A stretch of DNA of 64,000 bases from Rodentibacter abscessus (GCF_047160095.1 NZ_AP038785.1:1054001-1118000), one strand, 5' to 3'; counted from the stretch's first letter, positions 28,432 through 37,821 are shown. Program-made: numbers and translations. Notes: generated from the sequence alone by a model not told the origin.

Positions 28432-28749
28432 ATGAAAAAATTAGCATTCCTCATAGTCTGCCTTTTCCTATCAGCTTGTGCTAATGACTGGTCTTCAAGT
28501 GGTGTACCTGATATATACGAAGGTCAATCACAAGAAAGTGTGCTAAAAGTATTGCAAAAAAATAACTGGATTATTAAAAAACAGCATACTGATGAAAACG
28601 GTGATCTATATTTAATTGCTCAGGGTAAACCAACAGAACAATTTGCAGAACTTTTTGGAGCAAACTGCCGTCAGGGTTCATTTGTGATTTTAAAAAAAGA
28701 AGGATTACAAGTTCTTGAAACATCAGCCTGCCAAGAAGTAAAAAAATAG
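28432..28749 (+). CDS. small lipoprotein of unknown function
   Basis: A 105-residue protein with a clear lipoprotein signal, MKKLAFLIVCLFLSAC (lipid Cys16), followed by a hydrophilic mature part of about 90 residues with two cysteines (in ANCRQG and SACQEV) that could form a disulfide. A segment YEGQSQESVLKVLQKNNW resembles the start of the small BamE/SmpA-like fold, but this is only a weak impression. GGATAAATAATCT precedes the ATG. It sits between guaB and guaA, 21 bp before guaA, on the same strand. I do not recognise the family. Confidence 0.8.
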   Translation: MKKLAFLIVCLFLSACANDWSSSGVPDIYEGQSQESVLKVLQKNNWIIKKQHTDENGDLYLIAQGKPTEQFAELFGANCRQGSFVILKKEGLQVLETSACQEVKK

Positions 28750-28770
28750 TTTAAATTAATAGAGAATTTT

Positions 28771-30342
28771 ATGAACAATATCCATAACCACAAAATCCTT
28801 ATCCTCGACTTCGGTTCCCAATATACCCAACTTATCGCACGCCGAGTGCGTGAAATCGGGGTCTATTGCGAACTTTGGGCGTGGGACGTTACGGAAGAAC
28901 AAATCCGTGAATTTAATCCAATAGGGATTATCCTTTCAGGTGGACCTGAAAGCACCACCGAAGAAAATAGCCCACGTGCGCCGGAATATGTCTTTAATGC
29001 GGGCGTGCCGGTGCTGGGTATCTGCTATGGTATGCAAACAATGGCAATGCAATTAGGTGGTTTAACAGAAACTTCGGATCACCGAGAATTCGGTTACGCT
29101 TCCGTTTCTTTAGAAAATTCGACCGCACTTTTTGCCAATCTTAACGATAATTTGACCGCTTGTGAGCCTAAATTAGACGTTTGGATGAGCCACGGCGATA
29201 AAGTAACCCGTTTGCCAGAAGGTTTTGCCATTACAGGCGTTACGCCAACTTGCCCGATTGCGGCAATGTCGGACGAAAGTCGCCATTTTTACGGCGTACA
29301 GTTCCACCCTGAAGTTACTCACACCAAGAGCGGTCTAGAATTGCTGAGAAATTTCGTGGTCGGCATTTGTGGCTGCGAAACCAAATGGACGGCAGAAAAT
29401 ATTATCGAAGATGCCGTGGCTCGCATCAAAGCACAGGTAGGCGATGATGAAGTGATTTTAGGCTTATCGGGCGGCGTAGATTCCTCCGTTGTCGCCCTCT
29501 TATTACACCGAGCGCTTGGCAAAAATTTACATTGTGTTTTTGTTGACAATGGTTTACTTCGCTTAAATGAAGGCGATCAGGTAATGGAAATGTTTGGCAA
29601 TAAATTTGGCTTGAATATTACTCGAGTCAATGCGGAAGATCGTTTCCTATCCGAATTAGCAGGCGTGGACGAACCCGAAGCCAAACGCAAAATTATCGGC
29701 AAAGTATTTGTCGATGTATTCGATGACGAATCGAAAAAACATCCGAATGTTAAATGGTTGGCTCAGGGTACAATCTATCCTGATGTGATTGAATCTGCCG
29801 CCAGCAAAACCGGCAAAGCGCATGTAATAAAATCACACCATAATGTAGGCGGTCTCCCTGATTATATGAAACTCGGTTTAGTCGAGCCATTACGTGAATT
29901 ATTCAAAGATGAGGTGCGTAAAATTGGTTTAGCCCTAGGATTACCAGCAGAAATGATCAATCGCCACCCATTCCCCGGTCCGGGCTTAGGCGTGAGAGTC
30001 TTAGGTGAGGTGAAAAAGGAATATTGTGATTTACTTCGCCGTGCCGATGCGATTTTTATGGAAGAACTTCACAATGCCGATTGGTATTACAAAGTCAGCC
30101 AAGCCTTCACTGTATTCCTACCCGTGAAATCCGTAGGGGTGATGGGAGATGGTCGTAAATATGACTGGGTAGTCTCACTTCGTGCAGTCGAAACCATTGA
30201 TTTTATGACCGCTCACTGGGCTCACCTGCCTTATGATTTACTCGGCAAGATCTCCAACCGTATCATCAATGAAATCAATGGTATTTCTCGTGTGGTATAT
30301 GATGTCTCAGGTAAGCCGCCAGCAACGATTGAGTGGGAATAA
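28771..30342 (+). CDS. guaA: GMP synthase (glutamine-hydrolysing)
   Basis: GuaA aminates XMP to GMP using ATP and ammonia from glutamine. The N-terminal class I amidotransferase domain has the nucleophile in GICYGMQ (Cys85) and the His-Glu pair in QFHPEVTHT; the ATP-pyrophosphatase domain has SGGVDSSV; the C-terminal dimerisation domain ends GKPPATIEWE, as the family does. The 523 residues match E. coli (525). It is last in the guaB unit. Confidence 0.98.
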   Translation: MNNIHNHKILILDFGSQYTQLIARRVREIGVYCELWAWDVTEEQIREFNPIGIILSGGPESTTEENSPRAPEYVFNAGVPVLGICYGMQTMAMQLGGLTETSDHREFGYASVSLENSTALFANLNDNLTACEPKLDVWMSHGDKVTRLPEGFAITGVTPTCPIAAMSDESRHFYGVQFHPEVTHTKSGLELLRNFVVGICGCETKWTAENIIEDAVARIKAQVGDDEVILGLSGGVDSSVVALLLHRALGKNLHCVFVDNGLLRLNEGDQVMEMFGNKFGLNITRVNAEDRFLSELAGVDEPEAKRKIIGKVFVDVFDDESKKHPNVKWLAQGTIYPDVIESAASKTGKAHVIKSHHNVGGLPDYMKLGLVEPLRELFKDEVRKIGLALGLPAEMINRHPFPGPGLGVRVLGEVKKEYCDLLRRADAIFMEELHNADWYYKVSQAFTVFLPVKSVGVMGDGRKYDWVVSLRAVETIDFMTAHWAHLPYDLLGKISNRIINEINGISRVVYDVSGKPPATIEWE

Positions 30343-30386
30343 AAAACCCGCTTTTCAATGATGTTCAATTCATTTCAAAAATAGCC

Positions 30387-30417
30387 AAAAGCCCTGTGAT
30401 GACAGGGCTTTTCTATT
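30387..30417 (+). terminator. terminator of guaA
   Basis: AAAAGCCCTGT and ACAGGGCTTTT form a perfect 11-bp stem with a GATG loop and a T-rich tail, 45 bp after the guaA stop. Confidence 0.88.
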
Positions 30418-30478
30418 TCACTTCATATCAGTTCAATTTCGTCAGTTATTTTGACTGATATTATAAGATGTGATATTG

Positions 30479-30528
30479 AAAAAAGAGCGGTCAATAAAAA
30501 ACATTATTTTTATCGACCGCTCTTTTTA
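30479..30528. terminator. bidirectional terminator between guaA and pheA
   Basis: AAAAAGAGCGGTC with ATAAAAA and its near complement TTTTTAT, GACCGCTCTTTTT make a long stem with T-runs both ways. The arms carry GAGCGGTC, a one-base variant of the uptake core. It ends two bases before the pheA stop. Confidence 0.85.
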
Positions 30529-30529
30529 A

Positions 30530-31687
30530 CTAAACATTCACCGGTTTTACTATCTCGCTTGGGTAACAACCCAGAATTTTGAGATAGTTACTATAATTTT
30601 TGAGTTCATTTAGGGCATCTTGCGTATCCGGATGATGAATATTTGCCTCGATTTCAAGATAAAACATTTCCTCCCAAGGTTTTCCGTAAATCGGGCGAGA
30701 TTCAAGTTTCGTCATATTGATTTGGTGTTTTTTGAATACGAGTAATGCATCAACCAAAGAACCGACTTGTTGTGATGTTGTCATCAACAAGAGGGTTTTC
30801 GTATGAATTTGCGGTGAAACTTCTCTCGGCTCTTTTGCTATAACGATAAAACGGGTGATATTATTTTCCTGATTAGCAATATCCGTTTTCAATACGCTTA
30901 AACCATATAGCTTTCCGCCATCTTCATTGCCTAATGCTGCGATATTTGGTTTATTCAAGCTTGAAACCAGTTGCATAGCATGGGAGCTACTTTCACAGTA
31001 TTCAATATGAACTCGCTCTAACCCTTGAATAAATCGACTACATTGTTGAATTACCTGTGGATGACTATATAGGGTATCAATTTGGCTTAAATCCGTTTGT
31101 TCATTCACTAATACACAATGTTTAATCGGGTAGGCTAGCTCCCCCACCAGTGATAGCTCAGTGTGCTGTAGCAGATCATAAACCTCATTAATTGCACCTG
31201 AAGTCGTGTTTTCCAGCGGTAGAACACCAAAATCGGCTTCACCGTTCTGAACTTTGTCAAAGACCTGTTCAAAAGATTGACAACCCAGTTCTACAAATTG
31301 TTTTTGATAACGAGCCGCATAATTACGAGCCGCCAAATTAGAGTAGGAACCACGCTTACCCAAAAAGGCGATATGTAAATTACGACTGCGCGCTTCATTC
31401 AATTTATTTTGTAAATATACCTGTTGAGTCAGCACGGAATCTTCAATAATCTTTTGGAAAATTGACGTAATATATTGCGGTTCAAGCTGATAGTTTTCAT
31501 TTTCAGAAAATTGTATTAACTCTTGCAGAAGTTGCTGTTCACGCACAGTATCACGCAAGGCTTTCCGGCTGACTTCTTTACTCCTTACAACATCAAAAGC
31601 CAAACGATGGCGCTCAGAAAGCAATTTCAATAAACTACGATCAATTTGTGTAATTTGTCGGCGAATTTCTGATAGTTCCAAAGCCAT
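30530..31687 (-). CDS. pheA: bifunctional chorismate mutase / prephenate dehydratase
   Basis: PheA turns chorismate into prephenate and then phenylpyruvate. Residues 1-95 form an AroQ-type mutase helix bundle (IRRQITQIDRSLLKLLSERHRLAFDV), followed by the dehydratase domain (FLGKRGSYSNLAARNYA; LPLENTTSGAINEVYD; NNITRFIVIA) and a C-terminal ACT domain with the ESRP motif that binds Phe. 385 residues is the normal size. The ATG is eight bases behind the ushA stop, with AAGGATAGG overlapping that stop, so pheA seems to be the second gene of an ushA-pheA unit with no room for a pheL attenuator. Confidence 0.96.
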   Translation of the reverse strand: MALELSEIRRQITQIDRSLLKLLSERHRLAFDVVRSKEVSRKALRDTVREQQLLQELIQFSENENYQLEPQYITSIFQKIIEDSVLTQQVYLQNKLNEARSRNLHIAFLGKRGSYSNLAARNYAARYQKQFVELGCQSFEQVFDKVQNGEADFGVLPLENTTSGAINEVYDLLQHTELSLVGELAYPIKHCVLVNEQTDLSQIDTLYSHPQVIQQCSRFIQGLERVHIEYCESSSHAMQLVSSLNKPNIAALGNEDGGKLYGLSVLKTDIANQENNITRFIVIAKEPREVSPQIHTKTLLLMTTSQQVGSLVDALLVFKKHQINMTKLESRPIYGKPWEEMFYLEIEANIHHPDTQDALNELKNYSNYLKILGCYPSEIVKPVNV

Positions 31688-31695
31688 ACCTATCC

Positions 31696-33345
31696 TTATT
31701 TGAAGATTACCGCATCTTTAGGATCATATTTAGAAGCATCAAGCGGTGCTTTTTGTGAATTTTTCCAAATGTATTTTGCTAATACTTCGGCATCAATAAA
31801 GCCGGTATTTAAGAATGTTGGATTTTTGGTCACCATAGGATAACCGTCTCCCCCCGCCGCATTATAGCTTGGTAAAGAAATACGATAAGTTTTATTTAAA
31901 TCCAATGGCTTGCCTTGAATCTTAACATTTTCTATCTTCTTCGCTTGTTGATTTACAACCATTGAGATACCGGAATATTGGGCATAAGCACCTGAATCTA
32001 CTTCCTTTAATGCCACGACATTTAAGTAATCCAGTAATTCTTTCCCGGTCAAATCCACATAACTCACAATATTACCAAATGGATGAACCTTTAAAATATC
32101 ACGGTAAGTAACTTTCCCCGGCTGAATTGAATCACGGATACCGCCTGAATTCATAATTCCTACATCAGCGCCTGCACGCTCGCGTTGTGCTTCAGCAATC
32201 AAATGACCAAGATTCGTTTGTTTAAAACGAATAACCGTACGATCTCCTTCAAGTTTGCCTTTTAATTCACCCAATTCACGACCGAGTAGCTCATTCCCTT
32301 TATTTTGATAAACTTTTAAGAGTTTTTCAATTTCAGGATCTTGAGGAATCTCTTCACCATAAAGCACATACTCCGTTTTACCATCTTCTTTAGTGACTTT
32401 TTTCTTTAAGTTAACCGGAATAAGTTCATATTTAACGAGTGTTAATTCACTATTTTTAAATTCAAAATCTGCACGCCCTATATATTTACCCCATTCATAG
32501 GCTTGCATAATCCAAGTGCCATTTTGAAAATCCGGTTTACAAGATTGAGTAGGTTTGTAATCTTTTATCCAAACGCCTTTTTCGTCTACACAAACCGCAT
32601 CATGACTATGACCGCCAATGATCATATCAAATGCGCCTTTGTCTAAATTACGGGCAAGAGAAACATCTCCCGGTGCATTAGAACCATGTTGAGCATCATA
32701 ATAATAGCCCATATGGGTTAAAGCGATTTTTATATCAGGTTTCTCGTTTTCATTTAATAATTTTAGGGTTTCTTTTGCCGATTCTGTTGGATCTTTAAAG
32801 ATGACATTATTGGTATATTCGGGATTACCTAGTTTTGCCGTATCTTCGGTAGTTAAACCTACAACCGCTATTTTCAAACCTTGCTTATCAAAAATAGTAT
32901 AAGGTTTAACAAGCGGTTGATTCGTTTTCTTGTTAATCACATTAGCGGATAAAAATGGGAATTTCGCCCAAGATTCCTGCATCGCAAGCATTTGCAGAGG
33001 ATTGTCAAATTCGTGATTCCCTAATACTGTTGCCTCATAACCCATTGCATTCATTGCTTGAATGTCCGGTTCGGCATTTTGCATATCAGATTCAGGTACA
33101 CCGGTATTAAAATCTCCTGCATTTAATAAAAGTACCGCTCCGCCATTTTTTTCAACTTCCGTTTTTACTCTATTGATGATTGTTTTTTGTGCAGGGAAAC
33201 CATATTCACCTTTATTATTCGGCCAAAAATGTCCGTGCGTATCATTGGTGTGAAGAACTGTAAAATAATAGGTTTTATCTTTCTCATACGCCATTGCTAC
33301 AGAAGTCGCAAGAACTAAAGGTAAAATAGTAAATAATTTTTTCAT
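31696..33345 (-). CDS. ushA: periplasmic UDP-sugar hydrolase / 5'-nucleotidase
   Basis: UshA hydrolyses UDP-glucose and nucleotides in the periplasm to give nucleosides for uptake. A signal peptide MKKLFTILPLVLATSVAMA (cleavage after residue 19) precedes the metallophosphatase domain (HTNDTHGHFW, NAGDFNTG, GNHEFDNP, IIGGHSHD) and the C-terminal substrate domain (MNSGGIRDSIQPG, YNAAGGDGYP). At 549 residues it matches E. coli UshA (550) closely along its length, and is not the NadN/NucA type described in H. influenzae. It is the first gene before pheA. Confidence 0.93.
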   Translation of the reverse strand: MKKLFTILPLVLATSVAMAYEKDKTYYFTVLHTNDTHGHFWPNNKGEYGFPAQKTIINRVKTEVEKNGGAVLLLNAGDFNTGVPESDMQNAEPDIQAMNAMGYEATVLGNHEFDNPLQMLAMQESWAKFPFLSANVINKKTNQPLVKPYTIFDKQGLKIAVVGLTTEDTAKLGNPEYTNNVIFKDPTESAKETLKLLNENEKPDIKIALTHMGYYYDAQHGSNAPGDVSLARNLDKGAFDMIIGGHSHDAVCVDEKGVWIKDYKPTQSCKPDFQNGTWIMQAYEWGKYIGRADFEFKNSELTLVKYELIPVNLKKKVTKEDGKTEYVLYGEEIPQDPEIEKLLKVYQNKGNELLGRELGELKGKLEGDRTVIRFKQTNLGHLIAEAQRERAGADVGIMNSGGIRDSIQPGKVTYRDILKVHPFGNIVSYVDLTGKELLDYLNVVALKEVDSGAYAQYSGISMVVNQQAKKIENVKIQGKPLDLNKTYRISLPSYNAAGGDGYPMVTKNPTFLNTGFIDAEVLAKYIWKNSQKAPLDASKYDPKDAVIFK

Positions 33346-33389
33346 AAAAAACTCATTCCAAATAAACCGCTCTTTTTAAGCGCTATTAA

Positions 33390-33432
33390 CAAAATAAAAA
33401 AGCTATACTTCTTTTGGAAATATAGCTTTTTA
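33390..33432 (-). terminator. terminator downstream of lpxC, end of the division cluster
   Basis: On the leftward strand AAAAAGCTATA and TATAGCTTTTT form an 11-bp stem with a 14-base loop, followed by a T-rich run. It begins 12 bp after the lpxC stop. Confidence 0.85.
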
Positions 33433-33443
33433 ACTGAAAGCAA

Positions 33444-34361
33444 CTAAATCAGCACCTGAACAGGTGAAACATACCCTTGAGGTACTTGTTTCTTATCTTC
33501 AAAGGTAACAAATTCCCAAGCATTTTGATTTGCAAGTACCGCCCGAAGTAATTTATTATTTAAGCCGTGACCTGACTTATATGCTTTGAAATCACCGATA
33601 ATGTTATAACCCGCCATATAAAGATCACCTATCGCATCCAACATTTTATGGCGAACCAACTCATCTTTAAAACGCAGCCCTTCTTCATTTAGAATACGAT
33701 AATCATCCAATACGATAGCATTATCCAAGCTACCACCTAACGCCAATCCTTGAGATTGAAGATATTCAATATCCTTCATAAAACCAAAAGTTCTGGCACG
33801 ACTAATTTGATGAACGAATGCTTGCGCAGAAAAATCCATCACATAATTACGCACATTTTTTCCAATTGCGGGATGTTCAAAGTCAATTGTGAAATCTAAA
33901 CGAAAGCCGTTATAAGGTTTGAATTCCGCCCATTTGTCGCCATCTTCTACACGAACATTTTGCTTAATACGAATAAATTTCTTCGCTGCATTTTGTTCCT
34001 CAATACCGGCATCTAACAATAAATAGATGAATGGGCTGGCACTACCGTCCATAATCGGAATTTCAGGCGCATCAACTTCAACAATAATATTATCAATACC
34101 AAGACCTGCTAATGCGGCGTTTAAGTGTTCAACAGTTGAAACACGCACACCTTGCTCATTAACAAGTGCGGTACAAAGCATCGTATCACGAACAGATTCT
34201 GCATTAGCCGGGAAAGTAACCGGAGGATTCAAATCCGTACGACAATAAATCACACCGGTATTCGGCATAGCAGGGCGTAATGTTAAAGTTACTTTTTTAC
34301 CGCTATGTAAACCAACACCCGTTACTTTAATACTTTGTTTTAATGTTCTTTGTTTAATCAT
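33444..34361 (-). CDS. lpxC: UDP-3-O-acyl-N-acetylglucosamine deacetylase
   Basis: LpxC is the zinc enzyme for the committed step of lipid A synthesis. The start at 34361 (MIKQRTLKQSIKVTGVGLHSG) gives 305 residues, the same as E. coli; an upstream in-frame ATG adds nine unconserved residues. Zinc ligands lie in STVEHLNAAL (His) and RHKMLDAIGDLY (His, Asp). It is the last gene of the division cluster, 36 bp behind ftsZ, and is followed by a terminator. In E. coli its level is set by FtsH proteolysis; the C terminus here (VSPVQVLI) lacks the E. coli degradation tail sequence by eye. Confidence 0.97.
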   Translation of the reverse strand: MIKQRTLKQSIKVTGVGLHSGKKVTLTLRPAMPNTGVIYCRTDLNPPVTFPANAESVRDTMLCTALVNEQGVRVSTVEHLNAALAGLGIDNIIVEVDAPEIPIMDGSASPFIYLLLDAGIEEQNAAKKFIRIKQNVRVEDGDKWAEFKPYNGFRLDFTIDFEHPAIGKNVRNYVMDFSAQAFVHQISRARTFGFMKDIEYLQSQGLALGGSLDNAIVLDDYRILNEEGLRFKDELVRHKMLDAIGDLYMAGYNIIGDFKAYKSGHGLNNKLLRAVLANQNAWEFVTFEDKKQVPQGYVSPVQVLI

Positions 34362-34397
34362 AATTTTTGCCTTATTACAAAGTAACAAAATTAATTG

Positions 34398-35681
34398 TTA
34401 TTTATCGTCTTTATTCATTGCGTTTGGATCGAATCTTTGAAAAGAAGATAAGCGATCCGTAATCGGTTTTTCCAATTCGCTACGATAAGCCTCTTTAGGT
34501 TGTTGTTCTTGAGGATACGAAGAACGAATCGGCTCACGTTTAAATTCTTGCGTTCTTAATGAAATCGTCTGTCCATTTTCATTCGTTGGTAAATGGGTCG
34601 GATGTAATTCTTCAACCTTCTTTTGCACTTGAATAGATTCATTTGCAGCTATCTCACCTAAACCTGTTGCAACAATTGTTACACGGATTTCATCGCTCAT
34701 TTCAGGTACCAATGTCGTACCGACAACAATAGTTGCGTCCTCAGAAGCAAAACTGTGAATTGTTTCACCTACAACATTAAATTCCTCAAACCCAATATCA
34801 AAACCACCGGTAATATTAATCAAAATGCCTTTTGCATTACTCAGATCAACTTTTTCTAATAAATCATTACGAACCGCAATTCTGGCAGCCTCTTCCGCTC
34901 TACCCTCACCGGCTGCACCAATCGCAGAACCGAAACCAATCATAGCTTGCCCCATCTCAGACATTACGGTTCTTACATCAGCAAAGTCCACATTAATCAT
35001 TCCCGGAGAGGTGATCATATCGGAAATCCCCATTACGGAGTTACGTAGCACATCGTTCGCAGCAGCAAAGGCATCAATTAATGTTGCATTTTTAGGGAGA
35101 ACTTTTTGAATTTGCTGATTAGGAATAATGATCATCGAATCAACATATTGTGATAAATCCTTGATGCCTAACTCAGCGAACTGCATACGTTTTTTACCTT
35201 CGAAAGCGAACGGTTTTGTTACAACTGCAACAGTTAAAATACCCAATTCTTTTGCGACTTTAGCCACAACCGGAGCCGCGCCGGTACCCGTACCGCCACC
35301 CATGCCGGCAGCAATAAAGACCATATCTGCGCCTTCAAGCATTTTACGGATTTCTTCTTGATCATCTTCAGCCGCTTTACGACCTACGTTAGGATTCGCG
35401 CCAGCCCCAAGACCTTTTGTTGTTGCCCCACCAATTTGCACGGTTTGTTGAACTTGGCTTTTACGTAACGCTTGCGCATCCGTGTTCACCGCATAGAAAA
35501 TGATCTTTCCATGCTCCTCGCTGCTAAGCGTATTCTCACTTAGAAAAGTACCGCCAAGATCTTGCTTAATCATATTGGCAACCATATGGTTAACGGCATT
35601 ACCGCCACCACCGCCAACGCCGACGACCTTAATCAGCGCGCCTGACTGCTCTTCAAAATCACCGTAATCTGGGTATAACAT
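34398..35681 (-). CDS. ftsZ: cell division GTPase FtsZ with a non-canonical C-terminal tail
   Basis: FtsZ polymerises into the cytokinetic ring. The GTP-binding tubulin signature GGGTGTG is at about residues 128-134 and the T7 region (NVDFADV) is present. The globular core is highly conserved. The 427-residue protein ends KPITDRLSSFQRFDPNAMNKDDK; the common C-terminal peptide for FtsA and ZipA (DIPAFLRKQ type) is absent. I recall a similar KPITDRLEAF ending in H. influenzae, so it is probably a family trait and not an error. It lies 83 bp behind ftsA, with an uptake sequence at the end of ftsA. Confidence 0.97.
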   Translation of the reverse strand: MLYPDYGDFEEQSGALIKVVGVGGGGGNAVNHMVANMIKQDLGGTFLSENTLSSEEHGKIIFYAVNTDAQALRKSQVQQTVQIGGATTKGLGAGANPNVGRKAAEDDQEEIRKMLEGADMVFIAAGMGGGTGTGAAPVVAKVAKELGILTVAVVTKPFAFEGKKRMQFAELGIKDLSQYVDSMIIIPNQQIQKVLPKNATLIDAFAAANDVLRNSVMGISDMITSPGMINVDFADVRTVMSEMGQAMIGFGSAIGAAGEGRAEEAARIAVRNDLLEKVDLSNAKGILINITGGFDIGFEEFNVVGETIHSFASEDATIVVGTTLVPEMSDEIRVTIVATGLGEIAANESIQVQKKVEELHPTHLPTNENGQTISLRTQEFKREPIRSSYPQEQQPKEAYRSELEKPITDRLSSFQRFDPNAMNKDDK

Positions 35682-35764
35682 TTGCTGTTCTCCGTTCTGC
35701 TAATACTCTGCTAGCACGTTAATAAAGATAAATTGCTCGTATTGTAGATGAAAATCCAAAATAA

Positions 35765-37042
35765 TCAAAATTCCGACCGCACTTTATTCGCAATTTTTTT
35801 AATTCCCGACCAAATTGTGCCGAAAATACTTCCATCAGAATAATTATCACCGCCGATAAGTTCATCATCACTATTACTATGGCTGTACTGTAATAACCCG
35901 ACCACCGTCGAATATTGCGGACGATTCACGTAATCTGTCAAACCGGTGATATTTAATGGGCTACCTACTCTCACTTGGCAACCGAATACATCCATTGCGC
36001 ACTCTTTTAAATCTTCAATTTGCGCACCACCTCCGGTAATCACCACACCGGCAATTAATTCGAATTTAATATGCTTACTTTCTAAATCTGCCTTTAACTG
36101 ATCTAATTCGTCTTTTACAACGCCAAGAAGTTCCGTATAACGGGCTGAAGTGATTAAAGATAAATCACTCTTTGTCAAAGAACGGGGTGCTCGCCCGCCA
36201 ATGCCGGCAACTTCAATTTTTTTATCACCTTGTAAACGAGCCGGATAGACTGCACTGGCATAATTCACTTTAACCCGTTCGGCTTCTGCACGGGAAATAG
36301 TGCAAGCATGGGCGATATCGTTAGTCACAATATTTCCGGCGTAAGGAATAACTTTACTAAAACGCAATGCACCGTTGGTGAATACCATCACATTCATCGT
36401 GCCTGCGCCAAAATCAATCAAGCATACACCAAGATCTTTTTCATCTTCGGTTAATACGGAATGCGTTGCCGCAAAACCGGAAAACACCACTTTATCGACC
36501 TGTAAACCACAACGCTCAACTGCTTTTTTCAGGTTATTTTGCCAATCTTGATGACAAGCGATTAAATGCACGTGTGCATTTAAACGTACGCCCTGTAAAC
36601 CGAGGGGATTTTTAATATTTAATTGGCGATCTACGGCATATTCTTGCGGTATCACATGCAATAAAGAAACGCCTTCCGGTAATTTAATCGTACTTGCGTT
36701 ATGTAAGGCAGAATCAATTTCGTCTTGTGTCACTTCCGTCTCACCAATGGGTACAAATCCGCTTTCATTTAAACTTTGAATGTGTTCACCGGTAATCGCC
36801 AAAGTAACACTCATAATTTGACAATCCGCCATAGACTCGGCTGATTCAATGGCTCGCTGAATCGAATTGACAACCGCATCCAAATCCGTAATGCTTCCGC
36901 GATCAATACCTTTTGAAGGGCAACTCCCCACTCCAAGCACATTTACCACACCGTCAGGCAATACCTCACCAACAACGGCAACAACTTTTGATGTTCCGAC
37001 TTCAAGCCCGACAATTGCTTTTGTTTCAACCAATTTTGCCAT
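35765..37042 (-). CDS. ftsA: cell division protein FtsA
   Basis: FtsA is the actin-like protein that tethers FtsZ to the membrane and recruits the later divisome. I used the ATG at 37042 (MAKLVETKAIVGLEVGTSKV), which matches the family N terminus; a TTG six codons upstream is less likely. ATP-binding motifs are visible (LEVGTSKV, CLIDFGAGTMNV, VITGGGAQIEDL) with the 1C domain between. The C terminus ends in the amphipathic membrane-targeting helix IWSGIKKIANKVRSEF, whose last codons overlap an uptake core. It is 425 residues and begins 20 bp behind ftsQ. Confidence 0.96.
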   Translation of the reverse strand: MAKLVETKAIVGLEVGTSKVVAVVGEVLPDGVVNVLGVGSCPSKGIDRGSITDLDAVVNSIQRAIESAESMADCQIMSVTLAITGEHIQSLNESGFVPIGETEVTQDEIDSALHNASTIKLPEGVSLLHVIPQEYAVDRQLNIKNPLGLQGVRLNAHVHLIACHQDWQNNLKKAVERCGLQVDKVVFSGFAATHSVLTEDEKDLGVCLIDFGAGTMNVMVFTNGALRFSKVIPYAGNIVTNDIAHACTISRAEAERVKVNYASAVYPARLQGDKKIEVAGIGGRAPRSLTKSDLSLITSARYTELLGVVKDELDQLKADLESKHIKFELIAGVVITGGGAQIEDLKECAMDVFGCQVRVGSPLNITGLTDYVNRPQYSTVVGLLQYSHSNSDDELIGGDNYSDGSIFGTIWSGIKKIANKVRSEF

Positions 37043-37062
37043 TTCTTTATTACGCCCCAAAT

Positions 37063-37821
37063 TTATTTATCTGCCATTCCGACTGCCGCACCCGCCGCAT
37101 ATCGTAAATCTACATAATCAATTCGTTTACCTTCCGGCACTTCAATTTGCGGATAGATTATTGCAAAACGTTCGAGTTTAGACTTCCATTCTCCACGGCC
37201 CAGTTTCAGTACTATATCATTATCAAGTATAACTTGCCACGCACCGCGTTCATCAATTGTAATGCCTTTTACGCTTAAATTTTTCGCTTTAAAATCAGCA
37301 TAAATTCGATTCCAAGCCTCAAGCACTTTTAAGCTTTGATAATCCGGCCCACCTAAATAAGGTAATACCTTATTTTTCAGACGCTCCATCGGTAATTGAA
37401 AAACCGTTCCGTCTTTGGTTACAAATTCCGTTTTATTCCAAATCGCCACCGGCATATATTCTGTCAACCAAATACTCAAACGGTTCGGCCAAACCTTACG
37501 AACCACAGCACCTTTAACCCAAGGCAAGGTTTCCAGCTGTTCTTGAATAGCCTTAACATCTTGCCCCCAAAATCCTTTCAGCGTTCCCATTTTTAACAGT
37601 GCATCTTGTACATCGGTATAATCGGTAAATTCTGTTTTACCGACTAAGGCATAGGCACTTATAGGCTTCGTATCTAAACTTTCTAACCAATTTTGCCAAT
37701 TTGAATAAACAAAATACCCTAACCCAACGCACAATAACGCAACCGAAAGGCGTGCAAAGTATTTAAACTTTGATTCACCGGCTCGAAAATTTTGCGTACT
37801 TTTGCGTTTCAGCACATTCAT
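37063..37821 (-). CDS. ftsQ: cell division protein FtsQ
   Basis: FtsQ is a bitopic protein that links early and late divisome through FtsB and FtsL. It has a short basic cytoplasmic tail, one membrane helix at about residues 26-44 (LSVALLCVGLGYFVYSNW), a POTRA domain (VGKTEFTDYTDVQDALLKMGTLKGFWG) and a beta domain ending VDLRYAAGAAVG. 252 residues. Its ATG overlaps the ddlB stop by one base (TAATG), implying coupled translation. Confidence 0.94.
   Translation of the reverse strand: MNVLKRKSTQNFRAGESKFKYFARLSVALLCVGLGYFVYSNWQNWLESLDTKPISAYALVGKTEFTDYTDVQDALLKMGTLKGFWGQDVKAIQEQLETLPWVKGAVVRKVWPNRLSIWLTEYMPVAIWNKTEFVTKDGTVFQLPMERLKNKVLPYLGGPDYQSLKVLEAWNRIYADFKAKNLSVKGITIDERGAWQVILDNDIVLKLGRGEWKSKLERFAIIYPQIEVPEGKRIDYVDLRYAAGAAVGMADK

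Noticed and set aside
36867..37181. Open frame of 104 codons on the + strand over ftsA/ftsQ
   Set aside because: Antisense to two conserved genes, spans their junction, and has low-complexity content; no independent evidence.
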